The translations under genes and the position numbers were made by a program. A stretch of 8,012 nt of DNA. Origin: an uncultured Phycisphaera sp. (GTDB lineage Bacteria; Planctomycetota; Phycisphaerae; Phycisphaerales; SM1A02). Under the pieces are notes generated by a model. It was not told the DNA's origin. It did no database searches and saw nothing but the letters and a program-made list of their open reading frames with translations. The stretch spans positions 1 to 8,012 of the forward strand of contig CALDQF010000011.1 of NCBI GenBank assembly GCA_937911845.1, in the 5' to 3' direction. This document shows, piece after piece, positions 6,097 through 8,012 of the stretch (positions are counted from its first letter, which is position 1; every line of letters begins with the position of its first letter).

Positions 6097-7236
6097 TTAT
6101 GGGGCTGGTCGAACCACACCAAAGACGTGGATTTGTTGATCGTGGCCGGCAATGGAGGACTCCACCTGGAACGTTCCCATGAGCACCCCGGCTCGACAAT
6201 CAGGATCGGCACCAATTTCAACCTGAACCACGTTGCCGTCTTCCTTTTGCACCACATCAATGAATCGGGTCATGAGACCGGGACTCTCGCTTTTGGCCAC
6301 AGTGAAGCGTTCGTTCATGGTCCGGTTGGGCAGTAGGGCGACAGGCAATTCGTAGATTTGCTTCTCTCCTGGAGACAATTCACCCAAGACAACCCGTTGG
6401 TCGAGGATCATCCAAGCCCTGGAATCCCCATCACCCGGGATATCGGGGTTGGTGCAGCCGTCTTTCCGAACTCGAACATCGACGATGGGCGCATCGGGAT
6501 GATCGGTCTGCACAACGATCCAAGAAGGCATCCGTTCGCCGGCCGGGTTGGTGCAAGTCTCCGTGTCGTAACTGCTCAAGTCCCACGGGACTTCCTGCAA
6601 CACCGCCGCTGGCGCAGACGGAACCGCGAACCCTTGGATCGAAAGAACCCGGAACGGACGCGAATCGAGACCACGCAATTTAAGTGTGCCCTTGTCACCA
6701 TCGCGACGGAAATCAATCCAAGTGGGATCTGCTTTGACAGGCCGAGTGAACATGGCCTCTACCGGGACGTTGACAATGTCATTGCCCAAGAACACAAAGC
6801 GGAGTGTCGCTTTGGAGGGCCCGGCCTGAGAACGTGGCTCATGGGCGACGGCTACCGTGTGATTGGCCCCGGGTGCCAATTCCACACGGTCGGTGAACTC
6901 TGGCTTCAAGCAACTGCACGTTGGAGAAATCGCCACCAAGGTGACGGCTTTGTCGCCCCGATTGGTCAGGGTGATTTCCCCCGTCGGTCGGGACATCAAC
7001 GATTGGGTGCCAAAGTCGAGGACGCCGGGAGAAACCACGACCGCCTGCGGTCGAGGGAAGTCGGATGGCTCGGCTGGATCCAAATCCGCTGCCGTACTTG
7101 GAAGTTCGGCAGCGACAGGCTTGGATGCCATTCCCGCAGGGCTGGCGGATGGCTCAGGAACACTCAAGCGGCCGAGGATGAATCCCCCGGCCGCAAGAAG
7201 AACGACGAGAATAATCTTGGGAATGCGTTGCAACAA
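6097..7236 (-). CDS. Membrane-anchored DUF1573 domain protein
   Basis: The 379-residue protein has an N-terminal basic start (MLQRIPK) and one hydrophobic segment (about 8-25), which indicates an anchor or uncleaved signal. A Pro/Ala/Ser-rich linker (27-65) leads to a DUF1573 domain, an Ig-like beta fold found in many exported bacterial proteins. Its signature is visible: GVLDFGTQS (71-79), GEITLTNRGDKAVTL (86-100), SPTCSCLKPEF (104-114) and ELAPGANHTVAV (119-130). A second beta-rich half (about 170-379) contains further cysteines (C228, C261, C347). No enzyme motif is seen, and DUF1573 has no settled function. An in-frame TAA immediately precedes the TTG at 7236, and the first ATG is at residue 36, beyond the membrane segment. 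TTG at 7236 (or 7233) is therefore the best start. It follows the upstream gene by 21 bases with no clear Shine-Dalgarno. Confidence 0.82.
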   Translation of the reverse strand: MLQRIPKIILVVLLAAGGFILGRLSVPEPSASPAGMASKPVAAELPSTAADLDPAEPSDFPRPQAVVVSPGVLDFGTQSLMSRPTGEITLTNRGDKAVTLVAISPTCSCLKPEFTDRVELAPGANHTVAVAHEPRSQAGPSKATLRFVFLGNDIVNVPVEAMFTRPVKADPTWIDFRRDGDKGTLKLRGLDSRPFRVLSIQGFAVPSAPAAVLQEVPWDLSSYDTETCTNPAGERMPSWIVVQTDHPDAPIVDVRVRKDGCTNPDIPGDGDSRAWMILDQRVVLGELSPGEKQIYELPVALLPNRTMNERFTVAKSESPGLMTRFIDVVQKEDGNVVQVEIGADPDCRAGVLMGTFQVESSIAGHDQQIHVFGVVRPAP

Positions 7237-7257
7237 TTAGACCAGTGGCGATCAGGA

Positions 7258-8012
7258 TCAACCGGGTTCGTTGTTGCCCGAATCCAAGAACTGAACATTC
7301 ATCAAATCCCAGAGAATGGAATACTCCGGGGCACCTCCGAAGACATCACCGAAGCCCCAAGTCCAAACCCGGGCCCAATTCTTGCCGTCGGAGTTGATGT
7401 AACGGCGGGCATACCCACTGCCACCAGTGACTTCCAGTTCCAGCTCTATGTTGCCTTGCTCGTTGGGCTCGTCCTCATCAGTGATGACTTCGACGTCAAC
7501 CGTCTGCCAACGACGGCTCTGGAAGTCCCACAAAGCAAAGCCCACGACAACGATCGGGGAGACTGGCTGACGTAAGGCCAAGGTGGCTTCGATTCCAACA
7601 ATGGTCTCTGGCAAGCTTTCCACTTGATGGAGCAACGCCACGTCAGTGACTTCACCACTCACCGGGCGAATGGCCTTTTTCAAGATTTCCTCAATGCCGT
7701 CAGGGGCAGAACCATCCAGCACTTCTGGCAACATGAGGCCATCTGCACCCTCTCCACCGAGGGCGTATTCGGATGTTGCGATCAAGATTGATCCATCTTC
7801 ACCCTTGACGTTGTAGATGTTGCCCGCGATGTCGCCCTTCACAGGGAACAACGCCGTGAGGTTCTGGGCTTCGTTGTTCACCACGGCCCCATCGAGGGTC
7901 AACAGTTGAACCACTGCGGAGCTGTCGTCAGCAAAGCCCCAAATGCGTGGGTAAGTACCGAGCGTGACCTCAATACCCTCTGGCTGTGCTTCGTAGACAC
8001 CGTCCAGACGGC
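7258..8012 (-). CDS. Unrecognised protein, probably exported and beta-rich (5' end outside window)
   Basis: The frame is open from the right window edge to TGA at 7260-7258, giving at least 251 residues. The GTG at 7914 is not a good start, because the frame continues upstream with equally protein-like sequence (for example DGVYEAQPEGIEVTLGTYP). Visible segments include IAGNIYNVKGEDGSILIATS, a helix IEEILKKAIRP, a strand pattern SPIVVVGFALWDFQSRRW, and an acidic ITDEDEPNEQGNIELELEV. The Trp/Gly/Tyr-rich C-terminus contains WARVWTWGFGDVFGG and ends ILWDLMNVQFLDSGNNEPG. The alternating hydrophobic pattern and lack of catalytic motifs suggest a beta-sandwich or structural surface protein. Similar 'exported, function unknown' proteins are common in planctomycetes. 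It lies 21 bases before the DUF1573 gene and probably shares its transcript. Confidence 0.75.
   Translation of the reverse strand, partial: RLDGVYEAQPEGIEVTLGTYPRIWGFADDSSAVVQLLTLDGAVVNNEAQNLTALFPVKGDIAGNIYNVKGEDGSILIATSEYALGGEGADGLMLPEVLDGSAPDGIEEILKKAIRPVSGEVTDVALLHQVESLPETIVGIEATLALRQPVSPIVVVGFALWDFQSRRWQTVDVEVITDEDEPNEQGNIELELEVTGGSGYARRYINSDGKNWARVWTWGFGDVFGGAPEYSILWDLMNVQFLDSGNNEPG

Noticed and set aside
6358..7575. 405-codon open frame on the plus strand, longer than the DUF1573 gene it opposes
   Set aside because: The minus strand shows a full DUF1573 domain with a membrane anchor. The plus-strand product is Arg-rich, has no recognisable domain, and also crosses the gap between two minus-strand genes.

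Overview
The window most likely comes from a planctomycete, probably of the Phycisphaerae/Phycisphaerales type. This is inferred from three things: a secreted protein ending in two dockerin-like repeats with the 'DxNGDGxVDFQDLxxLLxxW' ending typical of that group, a DUF1573 protein with an N-terminal membrane anchor, and moderately high-GC coding DNA. No 16S rRNA or other direct taxonomic marker is present. No mobile element, CRISPR array, tRNA or rRNA was found, and no stretch longer than about 170 bases lacks a gene.

Bases 1-1982 (+) hold the tail of an unidentified gene (stop at 122, too short to stand out as an ORF), an M20-family metal-dependent amidohydrolase, and a flavin-reductase-like FMN protein. 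The last two overlap by ATGA and are probably co-translated. Bases 1983-2150 form an intergenic region with a good sigma70-type promoter and a leader with two consecutive hairpins. Bases 2151-4360 (+) are the ribosomal stalk and L1-arm operon rplK-rplA-rplJ-rplL (L11, L1, L10, L7/L12), each gene with a clear Shine-Dalgarno sequence. A 105-base structured gap precedes rplL. The operon ends at a perfect 13-bp hairpin with a T-rich tail (4403-4438). The usual neighbours are missing: no secE-nusG upstream and no rpoB-rpoC downstream.

Bases 4456-8012 (-) hold three genes convergent with the ribosomal operon. In their own reading direction they are an unrecognised, probably secreted beta-rich protein (5' end outside the window), a membrane-anchored DUF1573 protein that seems to use a TTG start, and a secreted subtilisin-like (S8) protein with a C-terminal dockerin pair. 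The S8 protein keeps recognisable His and Ser motifs but has Glu where the catalytic Asp is expected. Its start lies directly behind a possible promoter with no Shine-Dalgarno, which suggests a leaderless or near-leaderless mRNA.

The window therefore joins a housekeeping translation operon to a block of cell-envelope or exported proteins. The points most worth a second look are the Glu-His-Ser subtilisin-like protein with dockerin repeats, the candidate autoregulatory leader of rplK, the structured rplJ-rplL gap, and the operon's separation from secE-nusG and rpoBC.
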